A stretch of DNA of 64,000 nucleotides, from NCBI GenBank assembly GCA_022497155.1, contig MU385718.1:310001-374000 (forward strand), in the 5' to 3' direction. The translations under genes were made by a program, and so were the position numbers. Position 1 is the first letter of the stretch. Each line of letters begins with the position of its first letter. Positions 32,427-43,843 of this stretch are shown here, piece after piece. The DNA is from Whalleya microplaca (taxonomy: Eukaryota; Ascomycota; Sordariomycetes; Xylariales; Xylariaceae). The notes below the pieces were generated by a model that saw only the letters and a program-made list of their open reading frames with translations, was not told the DNA's origin and ran no database searches.

Positions 32427-33516
32427 CTACACAACTGCTACCATCGTCTTGCTAAGCTCCCACAATCTTTCTTCCGACTCTTGGTCATAGGCCCAGGTTC
32501 CATAGCCATATTCAATTCCATCCCCATCGGGCGGGCAGGGGTGTACTGACATAGAGGCCCCTTCCAAGTACAAGCCGCCCTTCCCCTCAAGCTCACTCGA
32601 CACGGCACCATATACGCTCGTTGCACAAGCCTGTTGTGTTGTCGTGAGATATTTTTGCATCCTCTCATCCTCCAGGAACGCATTCATTTCCGCCGCGGAG
32701 TACTTTTGAAGGTTGGGGCTTTTGAACGAGCCAGGGTGCACACTGTACCCGTGAAGACCCTGGGATCCGTAGAGGCAGTCAATCTGTGTGGTCATGTAGA
32801 TGTTGGCAGTCTTACTGGAGCCATAAGCAAGCCATCCATTATAATCACCTTCAAAGTTGATGTTTTCAAACCGAACTGGCGCGTAGCGATGGCCTGCAGA
32901 GGAGACACTGACAACTCGCGAGTTGAATTCGGGGTTAGAGCTTGCTAACAACAAGTCCTTTAAGAGGTAGAAAAGCAGAAAGTGCGACAGGTGGTTTGTC
33001 ACAAACTGAAGCTCGTATCCTTCTTTTGTACGAGTTTCCGGGGTGTTCATTACCTGTATGCAGAAGCTTTTGTTAGAGTGAGCATAGGGGGTATACAACA
33101 TAAATCTCTCTTACAGCGGCATTGTTGACGATGACGTGAAGCTTGGTGCTCTGCTTGCAAAACTCGTCCACACAAGCCCGGACGCTAGATAGATCCGACT
33201 GGTCCATGAAAAGAAGCCGCACACGCCCAGTCTCTAGCAAGGAACCCAATGCTTCCTTGGCTTTATCGAGATTTCGAACAGTGCCATAGACCGTTGCGCC
33301 TGTCAGTGCGAAGGCGCGAACGGTCTCGACGCCAATGCCAGACGAAACGCCAGTAACAAGGATGACTTTCTCAGGCCAGGCGTCAGCAAGGCCCTCGTCG
33401 TGGATTACTTGACTTCCAGTGGGACGCACGTCTCCTGGACCATTCATGGTTTCCCATCTGCTACGGTCGGCATAGCGGCCAGCTAGTTGAAACGGCGTCT
33501 TTGAGACAAATGCCAT
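32427..33516 (-). CDS. Short-chain dehydrogenase/reductase (retinol dehydrogenase/WWOX-like)
   Basis: The model has two exons, 33516-33115 and 33053-32427, with a 61-bp phase-0 intron (GTAAGA...CATACAG), giving 1029 nt and 342 aa. The Rossmann nucleotide site TGVSSGIG is at residues 55-62, NNAA precedes the junction, and the catalytic set is Ser (VSSAG, about 185) with Y211-x3-K215 (YGSSK). The sequence style (NHLSHFLLFYLL, SVHPGS) matches the broad fungal retinol-dehydrogenase-like SDR group that uses NADP(H). About 45 residues precede the Rossmann core. The substrate cannot be predicted; no biosynthetic partner genes are adjacent. Confidence 0.88.
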
Positions 33517-35184
33517 CGTTAGTGTTGTAGTTTGATTAAATCGCAAGGTAGCCTGATTTCATCAAGTGAAAAGACAGTATCAAGTACTGTCAGAGCCTAC
33601 ACGGTTACAGGGAGTATCTTTCATCAAGAGAGGTGGTGGGAGTCTTGGTCGATATATAGGTGAAAGCCAAGGTCGGTGTTACCAAATCCGATTAGGGCCG
33701 TCTAAGTCCGTGGAGTGTGTATGTGGTGTATCTGTATTGATATCAGCCTCAATTCCTTGCACTGTTGCCTTGCAGCTCCTTTTGCACCAATGGAAGATCT
33801 ATTATCAAGCTATTTACACCAGTAAAATTCGGTCAGCTCCCTTCTCACACGCCGTATGATGTTTACGTATAAACTGCGCCGCTAGCCTAAGCCTGTGGCA
33901 ATAGAAACTATGCAACTCATTATGACTGTGAAAAGTACGCAGCATATTGATGCTGCAGACTGGTACGAATCGCAACATCGCAATGAATGTAATATAGATA
34001 TGACTATGTACAGAGAAAGCTTGGAGGTACGCATACACATGGTCTCAGTATTCTATTACAGACAGTGTTCTAGACAGCCTCGATGCTTGAGTTGACTTTT
34101 CTCTCGTACGCTGTCCGCATTAGCCGGGCCGACTTAGCGCATGTGCCTCATAACCCAAGTCGCTCTATGCCCCTATATCCTTTGAAGCAATTCATTACAA
34201 TCAATATTTCCACTTCATGAGTACCCACTTTCGACATGTCTATCGCACCTTCAATATAATTTCCTTAGTCCACGTAGGACAAAAGATTCACGAATCCTTG
34301 TGTAATGTTCGATTTCCTCCAGCTCGTTGTTAGTGTTAGCGGATAGTTTGCAGGGGTACGAGAACTACCGAGCCACACATCCATGCATTTCTGAAAGAGA
34401 TAATGTTCAAGAATCACTGGTAGGAGTTGGATGCATAATGCTGTTTTTATGCTTGCCTGCGCTCAGCTCTACTTCTTTGGATGTTGTGACTGTCGCGAAA
34501 ATAGAATATATTCAATGAAGGCGATATCACTCCTTACAGACAAGCTATTTCTCAGTTTGATAGTTGAAGCGTCTCATTCAGTCATCTAGGTGTAGGTACA
34601 GGCTGAATCCTCGCCCCCGATACTTGACCCCTTATACTTGAAACGGCGTATTTTGTGACCACGATATCCTTACTTCGCCAGAGGGTTGGGGGCTGGTATA
34701 ACCCGGTTCCGGGCACAGCAAGACAGCCTTCATGTCATCAATTGACAAGATGAATTAAATATAGTAGTCTATTTCTAGTGTGAAAACTCATCCAACCAAT
34801 TCCTTGCTCAAGTTCAGGCGACAGGGGGTTGGTTGTCTCACAGCATATTCCATTCTACAAGATATCAACCTCTAAGCCACATCTTCGCCTAGCCCGGTAT
34901 CCACAAACCGTACACAAGCACCATCATTGAGAAACACGAGGCAGTCTCAGTTCTATGATCGACAGATGTGAATATTCAGGGCACACATAAAGACTTACAG
35001 ATGCTCTAGAAAAGTACCATAATCTCAAGTCCATCAATCCATATATGCCAACCCCTCTAGTCACTTCATCTATACGACTGCTCCATGACCTTAGATCTTA
35101 CTGATACCACAGGCGTCTTGTTATCTACTTTGTACGCTATACCTTCTCATAATATATTGCCCAAGCAGGACACTGTTGGAAGTC
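33517..35184. other. Intergenic
   Basis: A divergent interval between the dehydrogenase and the DUF3433 gene. Only short frames are seen, none with support. Confidence 0.5.
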
Positions 35185-38100
35185 ATGGCTACCTCGCGGC
35201 CGTATAGCCTCGCGGCGAGCGAAGTGTATGAAGCGCCCGATGAAAATGGCTCAATAGAACTAGATGAACTGCTACATACGGAGACATGCGAAGAGCTCCC
35301 TATTGAGCGTCGCATGTCACATGGTTGGCGGCCAAAATACCTTCGGCGACGAGTTATTATAGCCTTCAATATGCTATTTGCTCTCCTTATCACTACACAT
35401 GAGGTGCTCAACGGAATTTCCGTCCGTGATGAAGGATTCGTTTACGCAGGGGTAGACATCTTCAACGCGTGCAGATTGATAATACCAACAGGTACGAAAT
35501 TTCACTGTCATCAGTATCTACCCTATTAGGAAGTTTTTCTGATTAATAACCATTGGCACAGTTCTCACCCTCATTCTTGCATTCTGGGCAAGACTTGAAT
35601 ACCAAGCCTGCCGATATTTGCCTTGGATGGTCCTCGCTTACCAATCTTCAACACTGGACCCACGTACTACCAGGCGTCATGATGCAGCTCGCACAATAGC
35701 TCTTGACTACGCCGGTATGTGGGCGCCCAACGCTGTTATGACGGCAGCCAAAAACAGGCATTTCCTGGTCCTATCCGCCCTAATGACATCAATGCTTCTG
35801 AGGGTTCAGATCGTACTCTCCGCCTCGCTATTTTATGTTCACTCAGTTAACACAACCCAAGATAATGTCGAGATTAGTCTTCTAGACAAATTCATAGACC
35901 AGGTTGACACTCCATTTGCTACTGTTCAGGACTCCAGACCGTATCGACTGCAGAGTGGAAACTGGACCACACATCTGGAATACCCACAGTACGTCGTCCC
36001 CGGGGTGGCTCTCCAACGCTTCGATGGCGATAAAGCTCTGGGGGGCATGCAGAACACCACTGGTTCGACTGTTACCGTCGACGGAGCCACTGTCTCATTG
36101 TCTTGCGGGTCTCCTCCAGTCTCCATGCTGTCTGCCACAAATATGTCGACAAATTTCACCATTTCTCCAACTGATCGGGTTCCCTCCAGGGTCTTCGAGA
36201 TTGAAAATATCTACCCCGAGCAGCTTTCTATGGCACCTTACTTGCTATACTACTGGGAAGACACTAGCCATATAGATAATCGCTCAGCTGAGCCATTCTT
36301 TATGGCTATGGTCATTAGCGAAAAACACAATGGCGACAAGGTCGACTTCCAGACAACAGCACTGTCCTGTACCATTGCCGTACAGGTATCTCCATTCACA
36401 GTGGTAATGGAAGACGCCAAGTTATCGGTGGTGCAGAATTCCGAAGCCTCGATCGCCAGATCGATCAATGATGGCCTCCTCGATTATATGTGGAGAAGCT
36501 ATCCAAATCCTCCTGCGCTTTACAATCCAGATCTATGGATAGGAAATGGTGTATGCGGGGGTCTTGCTACCGGTGACATGATGGACACTGATCTTGTTCC
36601 CTTCAAAGTCGGAGGTATGCTAAGGACAAATGGCCCCCTAAATGCATCGGATTTCGCGGACCCACATGCCCTGGAAGAGACGATGAGACTCTATCATTCT
36701 ATATATGGCTCATTGGTGGCTCATTACAATTTTCGGACACCAGCCAACACATCAGTAAATGGTTTCGTCACTCAGAATCTTAGTCGCTTAGGGGTACAGC
36801 CGATCATAAGCCATGTTATGGTCGGCATATTTGGCTTGGCCATAGTCTTAACCCTCCCGTTGGTTCGGGAAGTGGCCCCAAAAGACGGATTTGTCCCCTT
36901 CCAACCACACACGCTGGCTGGCATGGCAATATTGCTTTCAAGATCGCACGAATTCCTCAAAACCTTAGATGGTTGCGGACACTGACCGGTCAAGCAATCA
37001 TTAGAGAAAACTAAAGGGGCCTACTATACGACGCTTGTGCATCATCCATCAGCGCCACTTTACCCTTCTTTCCAGTTTCAGAGGCTGAAGCTAGATGATG
37101 AAACGCCTGCGAAAGCACCAGAAACAGCTCAAGGAGAGTCCGGAGATATTGATTGGTTTCAACCATGGGCCTTACGGCCAATCTCCAGGGCAATCGGTCT
37201 TGCTGCTACCGTTGGTTTCTTGGCCACGCTGAGCGCTCTGCTGCAAAAGTCGCTCCGTTTCAATGGACTAGGTGACGCTCTTGGTGATAGCACTGCTCAT
37301 TATCTATGGACATCCCTTCCGTCTCTCTGCTTTATAGGTCTATCGACTTACCTCGGGTCCTGCGACTTCGAATTGCGATCTCTTGCCCCATTTCTGATTC
37401 TTTCATCGAGAGCTACGACCTATAACGAAGGTCTGGCGGTTTCCTTTATGGATAAGATCACCGTGAGAACCCTATACAGATCCGTGAAGGTGGGTCATGT
37501 GGTAATTATGATTTCCACATCCATCGTGCTCCTTTGTAGCCTCCTGCCAATTTTCACCTCTAACCTATTTACCGTCCAAATGACCAATACAAGTACACCT
37601 ATCACTCTACAGCCGGTTCAGTGGTTGACGTTCAATAGATCAGAGCTTCAACAGAGCCAGATTGCAGATTTGGTCCTCAATGCAAACCTCTCATATCCGG
37701 CGTGGACTTTTGAAGATCTCGTTATTCCAGAACACCGCCTTAGGGATTTAGAGATGGCAAACGATATTCAACCGGATTCGACGATCACGGGAAACCTCCG
37801 GGCCGTCAGGGCCGCTTTGAATTGCGAATATTCATCGTCAGTAAACAACGTCTCGATAAATATTGACGGGAAGACCACCACCTGCCAACCGAGCGGACTT
37901 ATAGTCTGCCCCATGGACGCTAATCAGCCTTTCGGCCTTGACCCAATAGATGTCAGATGGCTATGCAATATGGTGAATCTCACAGGGGGGTGGCCACCCT
38001 TGATGTATGCATGGGGAAAGTGTCAAGAAGGTCTAGATGTGCCCGGCTCCTGGGGGCCTGGTTCCCGTGCAACAGTCCTCGTATGCAACGAGACGTTTGA

Positions 38101-38860
38101 AGAAGTTCAAATTCAGGTAACGCTGTTCGGTCCAAAACTTGAAATGCGAGAGAGCCACCCCCCAGTCCCCATAGAGGCATCTCGCAATCCGATTACCCTC
38201 GATTTTACAGAGCCTGTCTACCTGGCTGACGTGCCAGGATATAATATACCATATCCATATGGTAACCTTGTGGGCCAACAAGGTCAGGCTGGACTCTTCG
38301 GTACTTTGACGAGTTCTCGCTATGCCATCCCAAATGAATGGCTGTCGGACGATTCGCGAAAGGAGGATGTCGTAGCCGCTATCAAGAAGGTGCACGGTAT
38401 AGTTCGAGCACAGATGCTTCATGAAAGTAAAGGGATGTGGCAGTATTTTGAGAATAGCTCTGCCACTGCATCCTTTGTTACTCCACCTGGCCCACCTTCC
38501 AGGGGAGAGGCATGGCAGGTTTCCTCTCGCGTCATGCAGGATGCGACGGCAACGTACGTTTTGGTATGTCTCCTAGGGGTCATCTTTATTCTCAATGCTT
38601 TGGTGGTATGGCTATCAGAGGTGCATGGTTACCGACGTGCCGTGCCCAACTCGCCAGGCACTATTGTTACAGTGGCAAGCCTATTCGCCAACTCGACAAT
38701 TTTCGATCATTTGCCTTCAAATGCTCAATGGACCACACATCAAAAGTTGGAAAAACACTTTGAGACAACCCGATTCCAAATGGGGTGGTTCTCAGATGCG
38801 AACATGAATGGGCGGCCAATTTTTGCTATCGGCCTTGTTGATGGTGAAACTTTGGCCTAA
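35185..38860 (+). pseudogene. DUF3433 large membrane protein interrupted by one in-frame TGA
   Basis: Exons 35185-35491 and 35562-38860 (70-bp intron, donor GTACGA, phase 1) give 1202 codons in a single frame, except for TGA at 36983-36985 (codon 577). The layout is the duplicated one of the fungal DUF3433 family: a cytosolic N terminus, helices near residues 60-85 and 103-120, a long glycosylated lumenal region, a helix at about 530-550, then after the stop another set of helices and a second lumenal region. A membrane helix (TYVLVCLLGVIFILNALVV) and the conserved MGWF tail close it. The reading frame stays coding-like right across the stop (LKTLDGCGH before it, SLEKTKGAYYTTL after it, as in intact relatives). 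No normal-length intron removes it; the only option is 33 nt. It may be a recent pseudogene, a C-to-T (CGA to TGA) change, a base-call error, or readthrough. Confidence 0.8.
36983..36985 (+). other. In-frame TGA inside the DUF3433 gene
   Basis: GGACACTGACCGG: the stop is followed by C, and the frame reopens at once for another 624 codons. The simplest origin is CGA to TGA. Confidence 0.8.
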
Positions 38861-39121
38861 TTATTGAACAAAAGCCAATATACTAGGAAGGCCAGACGCC
38901 GACGGACGTAAAATATACAGTGGCAGTGCTTCCATCAAGTCAAGTCAAGTCAAGTAAACCACGTTATTTGGCTTGAATCAAGTCAAATCAACCAATTGAA
39001 CTTTCGAGTTGAGTTGACTTGAGGCTATTTGCAACTTGACTTGATTAGTAATACACTATATTACAGCTTTTACCCCTGAACCCCTAAATTACTTAATTAG
39101 CTTAACGTCTTTCCTGCTGCC
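38861..39121. repeat. TCAAG pentamer array and inverted copy of the 24.9-kb repeat
   Basis: TCAAG is repeated four times at 38935-38954. From there to about 39085 the sequence is built of (T)TGACTTGA-like units and contains AACTTGACTTGATTAGT (39033-39049), the exact reverse complement of 24961-24977. This is a partial, inverted copy of the MITE-like element. Confidence 0.55.
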
Positions 39122-39352
39122 TGTGACGGCTTAAGGAGGTGGCGCGTGCTGAGTAGCAGGTGTGTACATAATTACGGTAACTTAATAAGGTGAGGAGTAA
39201 AAGGTCAGCTAATTGCTGTGTGACAGCCTGACCTGCTTATCTAATCTAGCTGACTAAGCCTCTGGTTTAACAGGTTACATGTGAGGGGCTTAGTGGGGTG
39301 TGCAACGGCTACAGGGAGCTTACAGTACCCCCACAGGCCCTGTGCCGTGACA
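39122..39352 (-). repeat. Solo LTR of the same family as the left-hand array
   Basis: In minus orientation it reads TGTCACGGCACAGGG... to ...GCCGTCACA, 231 bp, and aligns with LTR B along its length, with small deletions. It is visibly more GC-rich (for example AGCAATTAGCTGACC and CCCCTCACATG are kept intact) than copies A and D, so it is less affected by RIP. No matching internal region is adjacent, and no clear 5-bp target duplication is seen (CTGCC on the left, AGTAT on the right). Confidence 0.8.
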
Positions 39353-40575
39353 AGTATGTAGTAGCCATTATATTGCATGTATTTGTTAGAATCTCTTATC
39401 CGATGGTGTTACAGACATTAACAAAAGTACACATCGATTTTGGTCCCATCAATTATTATTAGCCACAGGATCTCTCGTCTTCCAAGGCTGGGCAGATCCC
39501 CAAGACAAGGACAACCTTCTCAACGAGAACTTCCTGCGAAACCTCCAGGGTTATCTTGCGGATTGCTACAGTGCGAATTTGAAGCGGTCCCCTTTCCAAC
39601 CCATATTGTTTACTCACCATACCTCGACCCTCACAACCCTGCCCTTTTGGGTCCCACTCTGGCTTCTCATTTTGCTGCACTATGTGCTAGCCTCTTGGAT
39701 TGCAGCCGGCATATCAGGGTACTACGTAGTATGTTCCTGGATCTGTGCCATCTTGCCACGTGCGTCGCTATATATCTATAGTGTTGGAATTGACAATCTC
39801 CTCGTCTCAGGTGCAAGTCATAGTATCCGGAGTACACCGCCAAATCGAGAAACGATGAGCCTGATACAGGGAAACTGTCGTAAATATATAAATAAATAAA
39901 TCAACCAATCAATTAAACCTCCTAACCAATGTCACACTTAAGAGCTCTACTTCATTGCTGCATGGAGTATTGGGTTACAAGTTATTTATTCGCTCAGTTA
40001 AATACAACTTCGGTTCCAACCAAGCAGCTAAGTCAGCCCCAATGTGATACAAGCGCATGTTCTCCCCGCACCTTGGGACATAATTAAGACAATCTAAAAT
40101 TCGCGACGCTTGCCTATACTCCAAAAACCATGTCTCTGTGCATACTCCCTGTCAGTTACAATAGGTACATATGACCGAAACTCTCCGTACACTGTATACA
40201 TATTGCCAATCCACCTGCTCGTTGCTACTCAGACTCTTATCGGTATGCCAATAGCAACCCGGCATATCTGCATGAATACCGTGATCAACTCCCTGGAAGC
40301 TAGCCTTTGTTGACATCCGTTCTACTAAATAATAGCGTCTTTGATCAGCACCGTTTCGACTCGCTGTATATATGGATATGACGATACGGTGTCATTGCCT
40401 ACGTATATAATGGAACCCAAAGTTTAGACGTTCTATTCTGTTAGCACGAAATAGTTGTCCCTCGTTTCCCTTTTTGACTTCCATGATCTTTCACTGCTCC
40501 ATCTTTCTTTGCCTGTCCTAGGTCGTCTCACCCTATTCAGCCTTTGCCCCTTCTTCATTGAAGAACTTTATACAA
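39353..40575. other. Intergenic
   Basis: There is no supported gene; frames near 39440-39900 have no motif and no proper start context. Confidence 0.5.
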
Positions 40576-40845
40576 ATGGCCAAGTCTGGTCTCTGTACCA
40601 AGTTTCCGGTCTCAGGCCTTCGTGATCCATTCCGTTACATCACTGGGCATAATAGTCAAGGCGATGCTGTCTTTCAGCAAGTAAGCGTCTACACTCTGAT
40701 TCAGCTTCCAATATCGTTTTTTTCACATCACTAGACAGACCATGGCGATCACCGTGACATCATGCTAGGTGCTGAAAAGAGTGCTGTAAGCGAGTGACTT
40801 AGATTCAGTGCTCTTTGTATGTAATTTACTTAATAGCACAACTAG
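40576..40845 (+). pseudogene. Decayed cupin-like gene, N-terminal part
   Basis: Exon 40576-40680 encodes MAKSGLCTKF...FRYITGHNSQGDAVFQQ; the R-x-[IV]-T-G-H-N-x-x-G-x-A-V-F phrase is typical of the N terminus of small fungal cupin proteins. A GTAAGC...CACTAG intron leads to exon 40735-40785 (TDHGDHRDIMLGAEKSA). The next acceptor (40836) gives an immediate stop, whereas a one-base shift opens TTSLLWHYEVN..., which is where the family continues (L-L-W-x-x-x-x-x-V-D/E-V-N). The rest of the barrel is missing. I read it as a truncated, frame-shifted remnant. Confidence 0.35.
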
Positions 40846-41141
40846 CCTCCTGTGGCACTATGAAGTTAACACCCGGTTCATTTATACCCCGTTATACCCC
40901 GTTTTTGCCGGCGAGCTGTAATATCGACGAGAAGCTCATCTTATCCTTATTGTTTGTATAAACGAGTGATTGATCCACTAGACCATGAATACACCAGAAA
41001 AAAAAAAGAAGAAGAAAACGTCCAGACCTTATTGGCGCACTACCGTGTGAAGCGAGCTATCCTAGGTATCTCAGTACGTCTCGACCTGGACCCAACCTAG
41101 AAACACTTAGTATTCATTGTGTCTCCTTTTCATCTGCAGTT

Positions 41142-41886
41142 CTACATACCGATACCAGTGTTGTCATAAAAGTGGCAGCTGCCGCCAAGGTAAGGACCTC
41201 CAGAGGTGCTCGCTTGGCAGTTCCAGGCGAGATAGTTAATGATACCGCCAACTAAGATATTGGAATTAGCCTTACACAGAAGCTTGGCTGAATGCACTCA
41301 GCGGGCGGCTACTTACGGCTTCCTTGGTCATAGCACTCATACATACCCTCGGAGGCCTTGTTAGTTAGGTATGCTTGGCAGCTTCCCCAATTCCAGTAGC
41401 GGATCTGGCCCGCACCAAGAGTGAAACCCCCACTGGGCAGACCAGAAGCCAGAGAGGAGCAGTCTAGTGGACATTATAGCCATTAGCCTGACTCGCAAAG
41501 GCTTCAACAGGACACCGAAATTGTAATATTACCAGGTCCATCCACTCACCATTGGGATCAGGACCACCAGTGCCGCTATTGCAGTAGGTAGTGCAAGGCG
41601 CGCCGCAGACGTTGCGGTCGCGTTTCATTAGTTCATCCTTGACCGCACGAACTTTCAGGTCTTGGGCTGTTTGGCAAGCGCCATGATATAGGACTTGACC
41701 ATCTACAACAGTTGAATTGACGATGACGTCGGTTCCTGGCGCGCAGACTATACAGCCATTGTTACAACGTTGTTATGGAGCACACAGAGAGCGTTAATGC
41801 TTACCAGAGGGTGGGCTGGAAGCCTCGCGGATGGCCGAAGCGCTGACTGCTGCGATCGTAATGACGAGAGAAGTAAGGACTTTCAT
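41142..41886 (-). CDS. Small secreted cysteine-rich protein
   Basis: The model has four short exons: 41886-41805, 41747-41550, 41463-41317 and 41251-41142 (537 nt, 178 aa). All junctions are phase 1 with clean signals (GTAAGC...TATAG, GTGAGT...ACTAG, GTAAGT...CTTAG). A signal peptide (MKVLTSLVITIAAVSASA) is followed by a possible propeptide and a mature domain with ten cysteines, including VCGAPCTTYC, WGSCQAY, YECYDQG, WNCQAS and GSCHFYDN. A dibasic KR (MKRDRN) could be a Kex2 site. There are no catalytic motifs. Size, secretion and cysteine content fit effector-like or antimicrobial secreted proteins, but I cannot assign a family. The last exon could splice onward at GTATCG near 41156 instead of stopping at 41142. 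Confidence 0.75.
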
Positions 41887-43843
41887 GATGATGTTTGAAC
41901 TGAGGTAGGGTGAAATTGGGGTCGTAATAAACTCTGGGTAGGTATGAGACGGCTGAAGAGAAGTGTTCAAGAGACACAGATTAAGGAATACGGCGATGAT
42001 TTATAGAAGAAATCAACAAGGAAAATATAATAGTTATTTCTAAAGATATTCAGGGAGCAGATATAACGAAAGGGTGGGTTATTGGGGAAAGTGTGGTAAG
42101 ACTATAGAGATCAGCTGCACAACTATAGTGCGCTAGACGGAAAACACGCAATAAGTGACAAAAGAAAGCATACATCAATATTTCCTGCAAGTCATCCAAT
42201 AACGCATTTTTGATTAACGAGTTACTTTACGATGGTTTGGTGGCGAAAAGATTTGATATCTTGGTGCGCCATAGACTGTAAGGATTCCTCCTAACGTGAC
42301 CTATACCATAGACTACAACAAATCCTTCGATAATTTCCTTAGTCTATTGCACTATCCCGTTTTCTACCAGCAATATAAATCAAACAGAGTGCTCCGTAGA
42401 TGAAAGTATTTGTGTTGGCAATCCTAGCAATTATTTATGGCAAGGCTCATTTGGCGTGTTTGTCCCTGGTTTAATTTCAAATTCATGGAGTGTTGTAAAC
42501 GAGACAGTTAGTCTAAGCCCTAAATCAAGCAGACTTTACATTTCTTGCGTCTTCGATTACTATCTGTTCATTTTTCAGATGTGGCTTTGTCACATGAGGC
42601 ACACCACGGCTCGACTGGGTCTAGTATAATCTGTCTGGTAGACCTAGGGCATGGGTGTATAAGCTGAACATCCTACTTATAGCCATCAGCAGTGGTAGAT
42701 GATTGTAACGTTATCTCCCAATAACTACACTAAACTGCATGTTTACATAACTTGTGATAAAATAAACGCAGGTCATAAATATTATTACTAGCGTCTAGAG
42801 TAGGAGGGAGACCTCCTACATATAAGCTATAGCTTGTGGCTCGTCCAGCCACCTGAGCTACCACCCACACATACCTGTATTCCGTCAACTTGTGCGGTTT
42901 AAACTAGTGCGAATGTGTACCCTCTTTCCTTATCGTAGCGTGTAATATAACATGATGAACTGTGACATTCAGCAATGCAAGGTATTCAGAGCCTTCGACA
43001 TTATTAAACGTAGGCTAGCCAAGTCACTCATAAATTTCCAAGCACTATAAAGCAAGTATTGGACGATGTCAAGGCTAAACCGTTAGTAAGGGGCCTGGGC
43101 CATCGACAACTCCCAAAATAAACCCGGCGCGTACCGAGCCACCTTGAATAGTCGTAGTAGCCGCGGGGCCTAGGCTCTAGTCTTTCTAGGGATGCCATTC
43201 CAGTGTTCTTTGACCTCTCGTCCCACCTAGTGTAATCGATACACCAATACATGGTCAGAACTCCGGAGCCGTGACGATAACTCTCGCAGATATATTAGCC
43301 TCACTATATCTTAATAGAATCCCTATATATGATGGTTTATTCTTTGTAGTTTTTCTATCTGCGGAACTAGGTTATACGAACAAGGTGCTGGCAGATACCG
43401 TATACTATAGCTATCACGTCTCAGGCACTACTAGCACAATATACGAGGCTTCTCGCTGCACTAGGGGGGTTCCTATTGAAGCTGTCTGCTGTGTATATCT
43501 GTGTGCTGTATGTAGTTGTTGATAGATTGATCAGGTGTGAGGTGTGAGGTTGTGCTACTATCAGATATATGTGGTGCTTAGTCAGCTATCAGTGTCCCTA
43601 TCAACCAAGCAGTCCATTTGCTTTCAAAAAGTTCAGGTAAATTGGAGTTAGAGTCACATTCTTACAATCTCGGGAATTAACTTAAACCCCAGTGTCAAAG
43701 TTCACAGAAAGCGGCCATTGTAACGCCATGTGCTAAGACTATTTCGTAGACATGGTGAAAGGTAAACCTCTCCACGAAGCATGAGGAGCCAGAATAGCAA
43801 GCTCCTACGTAGACTTGATCTTCCATTATTGACACGAACTTCT
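41887..43843. other. Intergenic, AT-rich in places
   Basis: There is no gene. 43542-43575 resembles the repeat fragment at 25104-25138. On the minus strand near 42800-42870 there is a tRNA-like A-box (TAGCTCAGGTGG) with a GCTC/GAGC D-stem, but no proper anticodon or T arm. Confidence 0.45.

Noticed and set aside
36971..37003. 33-nt intron that would remove the TGA in the DUF3433 gene
   Set aside because: It is far below the shortest intron seen here (46 bp), has a poor donor and no branch site, and would delete family-like residues.
42795..42870. tRNA or SINE on the minus strand
   Set aside because: An A-box and D-stem are visible, but the anticodon arm and T arm do not pair and no standard B-box is present.
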